Below, piece after piece: positions 12,201 to 21,938 of a stretch of DNA of 64,000 nt. The first letter of the stretch is position 1, and each line of letters begins with the position of its first letter. The position numbers and the translations under genes are program-made. The notes beneath the pieces are model-generated. The model was not told where the DNA came from and ran no database searches. It worked only from the letters and a program-made list of their open reading frames with translations. Source of the stretch: Mesostigma viride (Eukaryota > Streptophyta > Mesostigmatophyceae > Mesostigmatales > Mesostigmataceae); the NCBI GenBank assembly GCA_009746045.1, contig RPFO01000313.1, positions 231,476 to 295,475 of the forward strand, written 5' to 3'.

Positions 12201-12631
12201 CTTCATATTTCACTCTTTGGACTGAGCTAGCTTTACACCTGCTGTTTGGCCTGCACCATGGTCCCTGGCTGCCAGTTACATTTTGTGCCCCCCCCTGGCA
12301 GGCTGCAGGGTCTAGGACTGCGAGGGTGTAACATAGACATGCTGTGGGCACCCTGGGTGCATTTTCAGGACCAGCCATGACCTGGCCATGCCTTCTTTCA
12401 TGGCATATTGTTGACTTGAGTGCTATTTGGTCACTCGCGTAGCGACCCCCCTGCATTCATAAATTGTAAACAATTATACAATGATCATATTTCATGCATG
12501 TTAAGCATTGCAACTCTTGAACATATCATAAATGAACATGGTTCCATACCGTACCCATGGATTTGTTGACATGTGTGAGTTATTACAAATGGTATCCATC
12601 CTTAAAAATGTCCTCATGTGAGGACATTTTC
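9207..12631. mobile_element. 3.4-kb insert in copia A gag with terminal palindromes
   Basis: Copia A gag stops making sense at about 9206 and resumes at about 12640. Each edge carries a 20-base palindrome: ATGTCCTCATTTGAGGACAT at 9209-9228 and ATGTCCTCATGTGAGGACAT at 12608-12627 (nine-base arms, two-base loop). No protein domain was recognised within, so it looks non-autonomous. A target duplication was not evident. It could be an unclassified DNA transposon or a Helitron-like insertion; the hairpins are suggestive, but no CTRR end was found. A second inverted-repeat element lies within it. Confidence 0.7.
10407..12104. mobile_element. Inner inverted-repeat element, about 1.7 kb
   Basis: The left end reads TATATCCCCTAAATGGTCT then GCCGAT. 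The right end, on the other strand, reads CATATCCCCTAAATGGTCT and, slightly further in, GCCGATAAATCGGC. These form imperfect terminal inverted repeats with extra GCCGAT...ATCGGC palindromes at 10458-10471 and about 12062-12075. No transposase could be recognised in the 1.7 kb, so it is a candidate non-autonomous DNA transposon. It is nested in the 9207-12631 insert. Confidence 0.6.
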
Positions 12632-12639
12632 TTGGTGAT

Positions 12640-13088
12640 TAGACATCATCAAGGAGGTGGTAGCTCAGGTCAAGGCGGTGTTCAAGGGTCCCCAGCACGG
12701 TAAGAAGGCAGGGGGGTCATCCAAGCAGCAGGGGAAATCAGACAAGGGGGGAAAGGGGAACCCAGGCAGTAAGGCAGGGCCCTCCCAGGGGCCTAGTCAG
12801 AAAGGTAAGCCTCATGACTCCACCCTGTACTGCACCAGGTGCTCATGCAAGGGGCATGAGAGGGATGATTGCTGGAAGGGCAAACCCGAACTTGGATCTG
12901 ATGTGGATGTGTGCCCAGGTTGCTGGGAGCCCCGCCACCCGTTACCTGCAGGGGGACGCTGCAACAAGCCCAGGAAGGGAGCCTCGACGGGGCGCCCCAC
13001 AAAACAAGCCAGCACTCAGGACGACTGTAAGTCTCCTGTACCCTGGTTTCTTAATGGCCGTGTACCCTATTTGCTCTGTGTTGCCTGA
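12640..13088 (+). CDS. Copia A gag C-terminus with zinc knuckle
   Basis: The reading resumes after the insert (DIIKEVVAQVKAVFKGP). A lysine/glycine/glutamine-rich basic stretch is followed by a CX2CX4HX4C zinc knuckle, YCTRCSCKGHERDDCWKGK, at about 12830-12885. This is the nucleocapsid-type RNA-binding part of gag. The frame closes at 13088, while the pol frame opens at 12814, so gag and pol overlap by about 275 bases in different frames. A +1 frameshift or an independent start would be needed to make pol. Confidence 0.85.
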
Positions 13089-15453
13089 CAGTGAGGAAGT
13101 GGATTGGGACCTGGCTTATGACATGACGTTAGCACAGGTGGCCCAAGATCCCACTATAGCCTCCTTAGATGCAGCAGCAGATAAGGTTATCTCCTATGCC
13201 AGGTTAGCCCAACAGCTACACAAGGCAATGGGGCATGAGGCAGTGGCAGAAAGGCTGGCCAACAAAATTGATGGCCGTGACCTGGAACAGATGTGCAGGC
13301 ATGTCAGGAAGCACTGTGAAGCGTGCCAACTGCATGCACCTAAACCCAAGAGATGGCATGTGGCCACCCCACCACTGGCTAGAGGAAAGCTAGTAGGGGA
13401 TGTGATACACGTGGTGAAGGACACGGTGTATTACTTGGTCCTAAAAGATGCCTGGTCTAGGTTTGTGGTGATAGAACCCTTGCCAGGCATGGCCAATGAA
13501 CAACTGCACAGAGCCCTGCTGATTGCACTAGCACGGTATCATCCTCAGGAAAAATTAATGCTGGATCAGCAGTTCACGTGGATACAAGATTATCCTGATC
13601 TGCCCAAGATAGACATTGCTGGGGCTCAAGATCATGAACGCCAGGGGATGATTGAACGTACCATGCGTGCTATCAGGGACCTCATAAAGAAAAATGAGTC
13701 CAGGACAGCAGAGTCTGGGAGCTATGCTGATAGGACAGCGTGGGCAGCTGAGGTGTGCAGAACTCTGAACACCAAGCCCCTCATGTCTTCTCCTTTTGGT
13801 GAAATCACATCAATTGGCCTGCAATCAGGTAGCTACTCTCAGGAGGTACTAGACCACTACAACACGCAAAGGCAACACTTGGCCAAGTTGCTGGCAAAAA
13901 AGGATAAAAGTAATGCCAGGCCTGTGTTTGAAGTGGGGGATCAGGTACTCTACTATAGGGAGGGGGAAGGGAACAAAGCCCACTCTGGTAGATGGCATGG
14001 TCCAGCTGAAATCATCAGGTTGTCAGAAACAGGTGACACGGTGACTATTCAGCATCACAGAGAGCGAATGGTTGGCAAGCATAGACTGAAGCTTTATTAC
14101 CCTCCTTTGGCAGACGTGTCAGGGGTAGAATTCTTGGACATGGATTCAGAGCCTCAGTCTGGTGGGTTGGTCTCACCCAGTGAACTGGCTAGGGACATAG
14201 CTGATGCAAGCAACACAACCATAGACGCTCCTGTGTTCCTCAGTGGTGCAGCCCCACCACAGCCCACTGGTCCAACTGGGCAGGAGGAACGTGCACTGGA
14301 TGAGCAGCAGGTCGCTCCTCCCTCATCTCAGGAACAGCCACACGAAGCAGCAGATCCTGTTGTCCCCAGGAATAAATTTGCTGAGGCTCTAAAAGCTCTA
14401 CATAGAGCACACACTGCCAAGGCACAAATGGCAGCAGGTGCAGCACAAGTCAATGCTGTGGGTGAATCTAACCAGGATCCCAGTATTCTGGCAGTAGACA
14501 CACAGGCACAGGTGAGCATCATCAGTGCACAAGCTGTATCTGGCCTAAGTCTGCAACGCTCGCCCTGGGCTAGAGTGTCAGATTTTTCAGGCAAAACAAA
14601 AATGGCAGTCAAAGGCCAAGTGCTAATTCCCATTCTGGGTGTGCCCACTCCCTTCCAGGTAGTAGAGGGCTACAAGGGGAATGCACTGCTGGGGGAACCA
14701 TTTGTCTCATACCCTGGAGTAGTCATCTCAGCTGGGAGGTTGAGTGTGACTGGGGTGGGGCAGGTCACCCTGGACCATTTCAAAATTCCTTTAACACAGA
14801 TCAGTGATGGCCTGGAAGCAGCCATCAATGCTGTCAACATAAAATACCTCCCAGGTCAGGAACCCTGTGTTGATTCCCTCATTCATTCTCAGAAGCTACA
14901 CCCCTCTGCGTTTGGGCTTGGTAGATGGGACATAGCGTCCATGTCTCCCTTGTCCTATGATGATGTGGTCAAAGACTGTCAAACGCAGATTGGTTTTCTG
15001 AAATGGATGGAAGCCTTTAACAGGGCTAGAGAGGAATGGGTTTGTCCTGATCCACGTAGCAAGTCCCAGGTACCACCTGTAACACCGATTGAGGCACTGC
15101 CACAAGGGGCCAGAAAGCTCAGACTGAAGTTTGTCTGCAAGCATAAACCCCAGGCAGATGGGACACCTCCCATTTTTCATGCCAGACCTTGTGTCACGGA
15201 GTTCAGGGGCTCCACTGAGCTAACAGAGGCTGAACTGTATACCCCTGGTATTCAGCAGACGTCTCTTAAGGTCCTGTTGGCCACTTTCCTTCACCATCTG
15301 AATGCTGGTAAGGACTACGTGTGTAAAGCCACTGACATTAAACGAGCCTTCCTTAAAGGCAACCCTGACATAGCCCAAAAGGTGTGGAGGGGTCAAGTCT
15401 ATGTGGTAACACTCCCAAAGTCTGGTCTGGGGACATCAAGGAACCTCATCTAA
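12814..15453 (+). CDS. Copia A pol: integrase, protease-like domain, start of reverse transcriptase
   Basis: Integrase comes first. Its HHCC-like zinc site is HKAMGH...CEAC (about 13215-13330). Catalytic acidic residues are suggested by GDVIHV, LMLDQQF, and the E in GMIERTMRAIRD. A linker leads to an aspartic-protease-like domain at about 14480-14830, with VDTQAQVSIIS and, later, NALLGEPFV. The reverse transcriptase starts at about 14990 and runs through LRLKFVCKHKP, ELYTPGIQQTS and DIKRAFLKGN. The frame ends at 15453; the rest of the enzyme is in another frame from about 15384. Recognisable Copia pol would start about 13090, so the first 270 bases probably just overlap gag. The protease-like domain lies on the far side of integrase from its usual place. 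Confidence 0.88.
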   Translation: MTPPCTAPGAHARGMRGMIAGRANPNLDLMWMCAQVAGSPATRYLQGDAATSPGREPRRGAPQNKPALRTTVSLLYPGFLMAVYPICSVLPDSEEVDWDLAYDMTLAQVAQDPTIASLDAAADKVISYARLAQQLHKAMGHEAVAERLANKIDGRDLEQMCRHVRKHCEACQLHAPKPKRWHVATPPLARGKLVGDVIHVVKDTVYYLVLKDAWSRFVVIEPLPGMANEQLHRALLIALARYHPQEKLMLDQQFTWIQDYPDLPKIDIAGAQDHERQGMIERTMRAIRDLIKKNESRTAESGSYADRTAWAAEVCRTLNTKPLMSSPFGEITSIGLQSGSYSQEVLDHYNTQRQHLAKLLAKKDKSNARPVFEVGDQVLYYREGEGNKAHSGRWHGPAEIIRLSETGDTVTIQHHRERMVGKHRLKLYYPPLADVSGVEFLDMDSEPQSGGLVSPSELARDIADASNTTIDAPVFLSGAAPPQPTGPTGQEERALDEQQVAPPSSQEQPHEAADPVVPRNKFAEALKALHRAHTAKAQMAAGAAQVNAVGESNQDPSILAVDTQAQVSIISAQAVSGLSLQRSPWARVSDFSGKTKMAVKGQVLIPILGVPTPFQVVEGYKGNALLGEPFVSYPGVVISAGRLSVTGVGQVTLDHFKIPLTQISDGLEAAINAVNIKYLPGQEPCVDSLIHSQKLHPSAFGLGRWDIASMSPLSYDDVVKDCQTQIGFLKWMEAFNRAREEWVCPDPRSKSQVPPVTPIEALPQGARKLRLKFVCKHKPQADGTPPIFHARPCVTEFRGSTELTEAELYTPGIQQTSLKVLLATFLHHLNAGKDYVCKATDIKRAFLKGNPDIAQKVWRGQVYVVTLPKSGLGTSRNLI

Positions 15454-16520
15454 GGCCTAACTTGGGGGTAGAAGGGCTTCAGTCAGCACCTAAAATTTTT
15501 AGGCTGTCTGCCCAAGAGGTCTTCCTGAAGCTGGGGGCCCAGTATGATGATATTGACCCTTGTTTCTTCACCATCCCTCATCCTGCTGGTATGATGATGT
15601 TTGTGTGGCATGGGGATGATCAGCTCATTACTGGTCCCAGGGCAGCTGTGGAGGATTTCATTGCTCAAGTGTCTGCTAGCTTTGAATTAGGCAAGCAGCT
15701 GGAGCTGGGGAAAGATCCTGTCAAGTTCTGTGGCATCATTCTGAACCTGTTTAAGGAGCAGAAGGAGTGGGTGTGTTCTCTCAAAGCATCCCCTGAGTAT
15801 GTCATGTCTTGCAAAGATGTTCTTCCCTCTGACATCACTCCTGATCTCTGTCCCACTATTAGGGGTAAGCTAGGTTGGCTGTGTGCCACTTGTGCTCCTC
15901 ACCTGGCAGTGGTCAGCAGAGTGGATGATGATGTCCTCATGGAGGTAGGGTCTAGGGCTATTAAACAGGTGTTGCATGATGGCCCTCCCCTTATTCTTCA
16001 TGCCTTGGATCTGTTCCAACCCATCACATCACATGCATGATGGACAGTTCCATGGAGTCACGGGTAGTCACTAAGGTACAAGCCAGAGAGGCAGGCTCTT
16101 TATGTTGTCTAACCCCACTGGCAAGCAATCTTTGGTTTCCTGGTTCAGCAGACTCCACAAGCGCAAGGCAGTCAGCAGCAATGTAGCTGAATGCCGTGCT
16201 GTGGTATCAGCTGTGTTGCATGCCAGGTACTTGAACCATCTGCTGGTGTGGTTGCAGCATCAGGCTGGTAGTTATGCTGGTGTCAAATCCATCTGCTGAC
16301 TGACAGTCAATCCCTTCTCTCTTTCCTGGACAACCCCTTGGCTGTGCACACCGATTTGGACTGGATTGTCCTCAAGCAGGAGTGTACCTATCTGGAGTCC
16401 AAGACTCACATCCGAGACCCTGACAATGCAGCAGATGCACTCACAAAAGTGCCACAGGCTGCAGGGCCTCAGTACAGAGTCCTATACACGCTGATGAACC
16501 CATATAACGGCAGAGGGTGA
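15384..16520 (+). pseudogene. Copia A reverse transcriptase end and RNase H
   Basis: The catalytic region reads VWHGDDQLITG, a HxDD version of the usual YxDD. TIRGKLGWLCATCAPHL follows. RNase H is split over three frames: SNVAECRAVVSAV (about 16180), a gap with a stop at about 16298, then DNAADALTKVPQ (about 16420) up to the stop near 16518. Two or more frame changes (about 16040, 16300) make this copy unable to encode the full enzyme as written, although its LTRs are almost identical. Confidence 0.85.
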
Positions 16521-16895
16521 AGTGCCTCAGCCTAGGGCTATTAGCACCAGATAGGAGGGTGGTCATGGGGTGGCAGGGTCTGAAGTGTCCCACCCGTAAG
16601 ACTCTCTTTGCGTCATTAAAGATTGAGGTCAGAAGGGTCCTCCTTTATTGATGGCTTGTTCTTTGTCAATAAAACGTGTGGTCATATTTTTCTGACAATG
16701 GTTTTCCCAACACAGGCACCCAACCAGTGGGGATGTTGTATCCAACACGAAGGAGCTATGGGCGCTTTTATTAATGCATCTCTTTCAGTGTCCTGGTTGT
16801 CCCTGTGGGGAATCTTGCGTCTCAGTAATGGTTGGCATATGAGTGGGTTGTGGGAAGAGTCTTCCCCTCACTCCCCAAAGAAAAGTAATAATGGG
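16521..16895 (+). other. Copia A 3' non-coding region with polypurine tract
   Basis: About 375 bases between the RNase H stop and the 3' LTR. The purine-rich CAAAGAAAAGTAATAATGGG (16876-16895) abuts the LTR and is the probable plus-strand primer site. Nothing else was recognised. Confidence 0.7.
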
Positions 16896-17421
16896 AGTTA
16901 TTCTAGGGCTTCAGGCCTAGACTATCAGTACACGTGGCGTTGTCCCCGTCTACCAAGTGGGATACGGACATGGACGGTAGTGTATAGTACACTGGACATA
17001 TCTCTACTAGGATTTAGATCCGCACGTGCCATGTTGGGCACGTGGGTGCTAGATATTAGCACTGAGATATGTAGGGCACACGCACGTGGGTATTCACGTG
17101 GTAGGGTTTATGAGCTGTGATGCAGACCACAAGGTGGTTGCAGTGCTAGTCCTGTACGGAGGTCCTACTAGGGGAGGTCCAGGACCGTCCACGTAGTGCT
17201 GCTAGGCAGTCGTTGCCTGCGGGCATCGTATCAGTCCTAGCTGGAGTAGATCTAGCTGGACGGAGCCAGCACCTCATTGGTTAGCACTAGTGCAGGATAG
17301 CTAGGTTACCCTAACCTACGTGCCCATGCAATCCAGCTTGGCAAGCTTGCATGGATTGATATTATGCCAGCCATTGCATAATCCAACACACGTTCGCTTC
17401 CATTGCACAAGTGCATTAACT
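16896..17421 (+). repeat. 3' LTR of copia A
   Basis: This 526-bp LTR carries an extra TA and an extra CTA relative to the 5' copy and is otherwise identical by eye. The following TTCAC (17422-17426) duplicates the TTCAC before the 5' LTR. Beyond it the minus-strand copia C protease-like region begins. Confidence 0.92.
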
Positions 17422-17426
17422 TTCAC

Positions 17427-18141
17427 CGCCACAGCAAGACCCTGGGAACAGTGATATCTTTCAAGGGGGAGGCTGCCTTTGCCTTCTAGTGCCAACTCAT
17501 CAGAGGTTAAAGTGACCCCTGGCATGCACAAGAAGTTCTGACCCAGTATGGCAGGCCCCTGATAGCCCTCTACCACACAGAACGTGGTGGGCACCCCTAA
17601 GATAGGCACACTCACTTCCCCTAGGATCTTCATGGACACCTTTCCTGAGAAATCAGACACAGCAAGGCAGCTGGGATGGGACATCTGCAAGCCTACAGCA
17701 TCCTCTTCCCTGATGACAGACACCTGTGTTAGAGTTGGTATCTACCTCCATAGTAGCTGCCCAGCACGACCCCCACCCCGTGAGCTTGGATACCTTTGGG
17801 TCATGTTTGCTGCGCATGAGTGCTCGGATGACGTCCGCCATGAGAGGCCCCCGGGCCTTAGGTGGCTGCCCCGTCCCCTCTGGCCTTGTGACAGTTGCTT
17901 CAGCAGCTTCTTCCTGCTCGTCATCCTCCAGCAGGGACAGACCATCATCCACCACCAGAGGATTGTTAGCTGCTGCTGCCTGGCTCTGGCCTGGCTCCTC
18001 AACCCAGTTGGGAGGGCCTGGCCCGTCTGCAGGCCAGATTGCATGTGGCCTTCTCTCCTTGACATGAGCCCAGGACAACCTGTACACGTGCCTTGGATCC
18101 TTTTCCAAAGCCACCAGGCAAGATCTGTTAGCTTCTTCCAC
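17427..18141 (-). pseudogene. Copia C linker and aspartic-protease-like domain
   Basis: Minus strand, downstream of integrase. An acidic linker leads to MEVDTN, then, after a frame change at about 17725-17735, to QVSVIREEDAVGL. Together these match the DTQAQVSIIS motif of copia A with a small insertion in it. The domain continues through VPILGVPTTFCVVEGY and GPAILGQNFL, the hydrophobic-Gly motif of retropepsins. It is cut at GTGAA (TTCAC on plus) by copia A and resumes at 6190. As in copia A, it lies between integrase and reverse transcriptase. Confidence 0.82.
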
Positions 18142-19291
18142 ACGAGTGACAACCCCATCCTGCCACTTCCCCCGCTAAGTTGCCTGGAATAGATGGTTCC
18201 TTCCACATCCTGACCTTCAGCCCCACCTGAGGCCTCAGCACATTCCAGTTCTTGTCCTTACGTCTCAGCTGGGCAAATAACCTATCTGCCTTCCTAAGAC
18301 TGGCCTGCACCACGTTTTCAGGTAACAAGCTATACTGCAGGGCCAGGGGAGAGACAGCCACACCATCAAAGTAATAGTTAACCCTGTGGTTCAGCTGCTC
18401 TTCTATCCCCTTACACCAGGCTGCCCTCTCTAAGGCAGATGCCACAAGTGGCACTGTCTCTGCTGCTAGCACCACTGTCTTCACTTCACGCATGGATCTC
18501 TCTACAGCCCCCTGCTGCCCATGACTCTCCCTGGGGACTACTACCAGCTTACAAGGCAGCTGGTCCTGATGCTTGAGCAAACAGTCAAACTGCAAGTCTG
18601 CCTGCACACTCTTGCACACCCCAAAGCCTGGGACCAGGGCCTTCATACCCAATAACAAGTGGTGCTCCTGCATACCAGGCAGAACGTCTATCAGCCTGTA
18701 TCTACTGAACCTGTCCACCCCCACCAATATGTACAAGCCCCTAATATGCTGGATATCCATCTGGATGTCGCCACGCTCCCAAGCAGGCTCCCTAGCATGG
18801 GACTGAGGTGCGTGAACAGCATTCTCCTGGCAACCACAGTTCTCAGCAGCAGCCTGGCAAGCCTCCCACAAAGGCTCTCTACCCAGCTTCCAAGCAAACA
18901 TTGCCGCCTGCCCAGAATGCCCAAACATGTGATGCAATCTATGGCCAGCCTCAGCATAGCTCAGCACTCTCTCAGTACTGACCTGGCGAGACGTCTGAAC
19001 CGTGTGTGGGGACACATGATCCACTCCTGAGGTTCCAAGGCTTCCCTGCAGGCCATCCTGACTCCCCAAGCCAGGCCCTGCACCCTGCATGGACCGCTCC
19101 AGGCCCTTCCAGCAGGGTCCCTTGGCCCTCCAGGCCAGCACCTGCTGGAGACCCACCACCTGCATGAGGCATAGGGAATTCAGCTGCAGCATTGTTATTG
19201 CAATCCAGTGGAAGAACAACATCTTTACACCCTTGGTGCTGCACAAGGGGCACACCCCCATCCTTATGTACATCCAGCACACCTTCCCCAA
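18128..19291 (-). CDS. Copia C integrase
   Basis: About 387 residues on the minus strand. The zinc-binding part has GHRLHHMFGHSG and a degenerate Cys pair (ENCGCQ). Catalytic-core motifs are MDIQHIRGLYILVGVDRFSR, then SVQADLQFD, and the E of QQGAVERSMREVK, giving the D-D-E set expected of an integrase that joins element DNA to chromosomes in the nucleus. It is preceded by gag in another frame and followed by the protease-like domain. Gag zinc-knuckle sequence stops at about 19330, only some 40 bases upstream. Confidence 0.85.
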   Translation of the reverse strand: MGKVCWMYIRMGVCPLCSTKGVKMLFFHWIAITMLQLNSLCLMQVVGLQQVLAWRAKGPCWKGLERSMQGAGPGLGSQDGLQGSLGTSGVDHVSPHTVQTSRQVSTERVLSYAEAGHRLHHMFGHSGQAAMFAWKLGREPLWEACQAAAENCGCQENAVHAPQSHAREPAWERGDIQMDIQHIRGLYILVGVDRFSRYRLIDVLPGMQEHHLLLGMKALVPGFGVCKSVQADLQFDCLLKHQDQLPCKLVVVPRESHGQQGAVERSMREVKTVVLAAETVPLVASALERAAWCKGIEEQLNHRVNYYFDGVAVSPLALQYSLLPENVVQASLRKADRLFAQLRRKDKNWNVLRPQVGLKVRMWKEPSIPGNLAGEVAGWGCHSCGRS

Positions 19292-19328
19292 GGGGTGATT
19301 GACTATTTACAGGGGATGGCGTAACTAG

Positions 19329-20691
19329 TCACTGCTGCCCAGACTGGCCCCCTGTCCCAGCAGGCTTGGCCTTCCTGCCAGGGCACTCACGACGCCAGTG
19401 ACCTTCTTTGCCACACACAAAGCATGCTCCACCCTTCTTCCCAGACCCAGCCCCACCCTTGCCAGGCTTCCCCTGGCCTCCCGGCCTGAGACTGCCCACC
19501 CTGCTTGCCTTGGTTGCCTTGAGCTTGGCCCTTGCCTTGCCCTTGGCCACCCTTACCCTGCTGACCACCAGCTTGCTGGCTCCCAAACCCTCCTTGGGAA
19601 CCTGCACCCTTGCCACCCTGAGCCCCCTGCCTCTGGCGCCTGAAGCGCTTACGCTTGTTAGGCCTTGCCCCATCACGGGCTGGGTACCCGGGGACATCAC
19701 CTTGGCCCTGCACAGCGGAGGTGGCATTGCTGCCATGGGACTGGATAGCTTTGCAGGCAGGATCTGGCTTCCTTATGCTGAGGATTACAAGCTCCAGAGC
19801 ACGCAAGGAGCCATCAGTCTGGTTCAGAAACATGCGGGCACTGTTCCTACCATCCACACTCAGACCCATACGGTCCAGGAAATAATCTGCCAAGGCCCTA
19901 TCTGTGACCAGGAAGCCATACTTGGCCCCCTTGTCCCTGATATGGTTGAGCCTAGCCCATTCCTCTGCCACAGGGCCCACTATCTCAAAGGTGTCATACT
20001 GGTGTTTATAATAGTTGGTGAGGTTGAGAACCTTGTCAGAGAACTCTTCCCTCAACCCATCCAGGAACTGTGCCTAGGTTAACCTATCCTTGACAGCAGT
20101 CCTAGCCTTTTCCCTGACACGCTCTGAGGAGTCCCTGTTGCATGTGGACGAGTGAAACACTTGCACTAGGTTGACAGTGGGGTCCACGGAGAGCACAACC
20201 AGCTCCATGTCCTCTAGCCACTTGTCTAAAGCTTCCTGTGCTAGTGGTGGGTTAAGAGGCTTTTGTCCATTCATGACAGTCACTGCACTCATGTGAGGCC
20301 TCGACCCTGGCACCGCCTTCGCTGGCTCCCCCACAGCGGGTGTCACAACAACAGCACCACTAGGGCCAGCAGGCACAGGGGAGGGCACATCCACATGAAG
20401 CCTCTTACCATTGCCGTCAGCGGAGGTGTCCCTCTTACGCTTCTCCACGGCTGGTTGCCCGTTTGCCACCGTCATTGCGTCAGATGGCCATGTCGCCCGC
20501 GCCTTATGCGCCTCCTCCACCGAGTCCTCGTGCCGCCTCTTGCTCCCTGGCCGCTTTCCCCCATCGCCGTCGCTGGTAGGGATTGCCTCCCCCACCAGCT
20601 GCTCCTTGTCCTTCCTAGGCTCCTGGCTTTCCCCAGCCGGTGCCTCCGCCTCGCCCTTGTCGCCGTCGCCCGGTTTGCCACGAGGCATTAT
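19329..20691 (-). pseudogene. Copia C gag with zinc knuckle
   Basis: The probable start is at 20691 (MPRGKPGDGDKGEAEAP). A charged, disordered head is followed by a helical capsid-like part (EALDKWLEDMELVVLSVDP, then FSDKVLNLTNYYKHQYDTFE). A second frame change at about 19740 leads into a G/K/Q-rich stretch and the zinc knuckle CFVCGKEGHWRREC (CX2CX4HX4C, about 19385-19430). The reading uses at least three frames, so it is not translatable as one protein here. It lies between the extra ORF (20744-21904) and integrase. Confidence 0.82.
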
Positions 20692-20743
20692 ATATACAGT
20701 GGGACGGCAAAACAACACAGGCGAAAGGCAAAGAAGAACAGGC

Positions 20744-21904
20744 TCAAGCGCTGGCACTGCATGCCTGAAGAGGCCGTCGGGCCTGCTCTCCAGGTGCTGC
20801 CTCCTCCTCACGCTCTTGCGCAGTGTGCGCCACCGGTGTCCCCACTCGAGGAACTGCGCGGACCTCTTCCGCGTTGTAAGGACCAAGCACACGGCTCACC
20901 GGCCTCCCGGCTGCTGTCTGCTCCACCGGCACTCTGGGCGCACTGCCCCGGCGATACCACTGAAGGTTCCTGACCCACCTGCTACCACCACCCCGTCGGT
21001 CGTTGCGAGACCCCCGACCTATCTCAGCAAAATCGTGCTCCGGCTCAAAGGGTATGTGCAACTCTGCCCTACCCCGAGCGGAGTACCCCTCGTTCGTGCC
21101 GTCGCCCTCGTCGATTTGCTGCGACGACCTGACGATGATGCCTGTCGGTCGGTCCACGAACTGATCGTGGAACTCCTCGTCGGTGACCTCTCGACCGGTG
21201 ATTACCGTCACAGTTGGCCCCGTCGCCCCTGGCGCCCTATGTACTCTAGGCGTGTCCAAGGTTGACCAGATGCCTGGCGGACGTGTGGTGATAACCCAGT
21301 GATCCGCGTGCCCCCGCGACTCCTGGATCAATATGTTGACCAAGTGCTCACAGACCTGTTTGAGCAACGACCTCGGCGGAATCCCACGGGTTGTCTGCTT
21401 CGCGCGTCTGCGCGTCCCGAATAATGTGCGACGCGTCGGTTCCCTCTCCCAAAGAGCTCGTCGCCACCCAGTGGTTGTACAATCTGGCACCACCTAAGCA
21501 GATGGCCACCAGCTGACTCAGCGTTTCTCGTGCCAAGTCTAGTGCTTGAATTGTCACGTGCCCGCCCTGGTACGCAACTTCCAGACTGTAAATCAACGAA
21601 GCTATCTCGTCTCGTATGCCTACGAGACGCTCCGTGCACGCTCTCCCTGTTTCACCTGGCGACGTCGTCGCCCGGATCCTCATCACCACCGGGTCGTTCG
21701 CCGACGGCCCTGCTGCGTTTCCGAACACAGCCACCCAACCACCCTCAGCAAGTCCTCGCGCAACGTATGCCGCTTGCACGAAGGTGGAGGCGTTGGATCG
21801 ATGAGTGTATAGGGATAAAAAGAGCTCTCGCTCGCCGGCGGCTCCGGTGCAGCTTGGCGACTGGGAGAAGACAACTCAGGCGTTTCTGCCCGAGCTTCGG
21901 CCGA
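20744..21904 (-). pseudogene. Extra ORF upstream of copia C gag, function unknown
   Basis: Between the 5' LTR and gag there is about 1.1 kb of coding-like sequence on the minus strand. It starts at about 21904 (MSAEARAETPELSSPS). A frame change leads into VQAAYVARGLAEGGWVAVFG and a helical stretch with RLVGIRDEIASLIYSLEVAY. A further frame change near 21340-21400 gives VCEHLVNILIQESRGHADHW, then an E/R-rich tail. No known family was recognised. Copia elements usually have no ORF here, so it could be an accessory protein or an extended gag head. It may have been continuous with gag before the frame breaks. Confidence 0.55.
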
Positions 21905-21938
21905 CATGAAAACCTCGCAACAGGAATGCAATAATACG

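Larger units (their letters stand above)
6196..17421 (+). mobile_element. Copia A: young Ty1/copia element inside copia C
   Basis: LTRs at 6196-6716 and 16896-17421 have AGTTA...TAACT ends and are flanked by the target duplication TTCAC (6191-6195 and 17422-17426). Removing the element rejoins copia C. Coding order on the plus strand is gag (long coiled coil, polyglutamine, capsid-like part, zinc knuckle), integrase, protease-like domain, reverse transcriptase, RNase H. This differs from the textbook Copia order, in which protease precedes integrase. A 3.4-kb foreign insert lies at about 9207-12631 within gag. Without it the element is about 7.8 kb. Confidence 0.92.

Noticed and set aside
20263-21265. 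Plus-strand ORFs of over 230 codons
   Set aside because: Antisense of copia C gag and the extra ORF; GC-rich codon bias keeps the opposite strand open.
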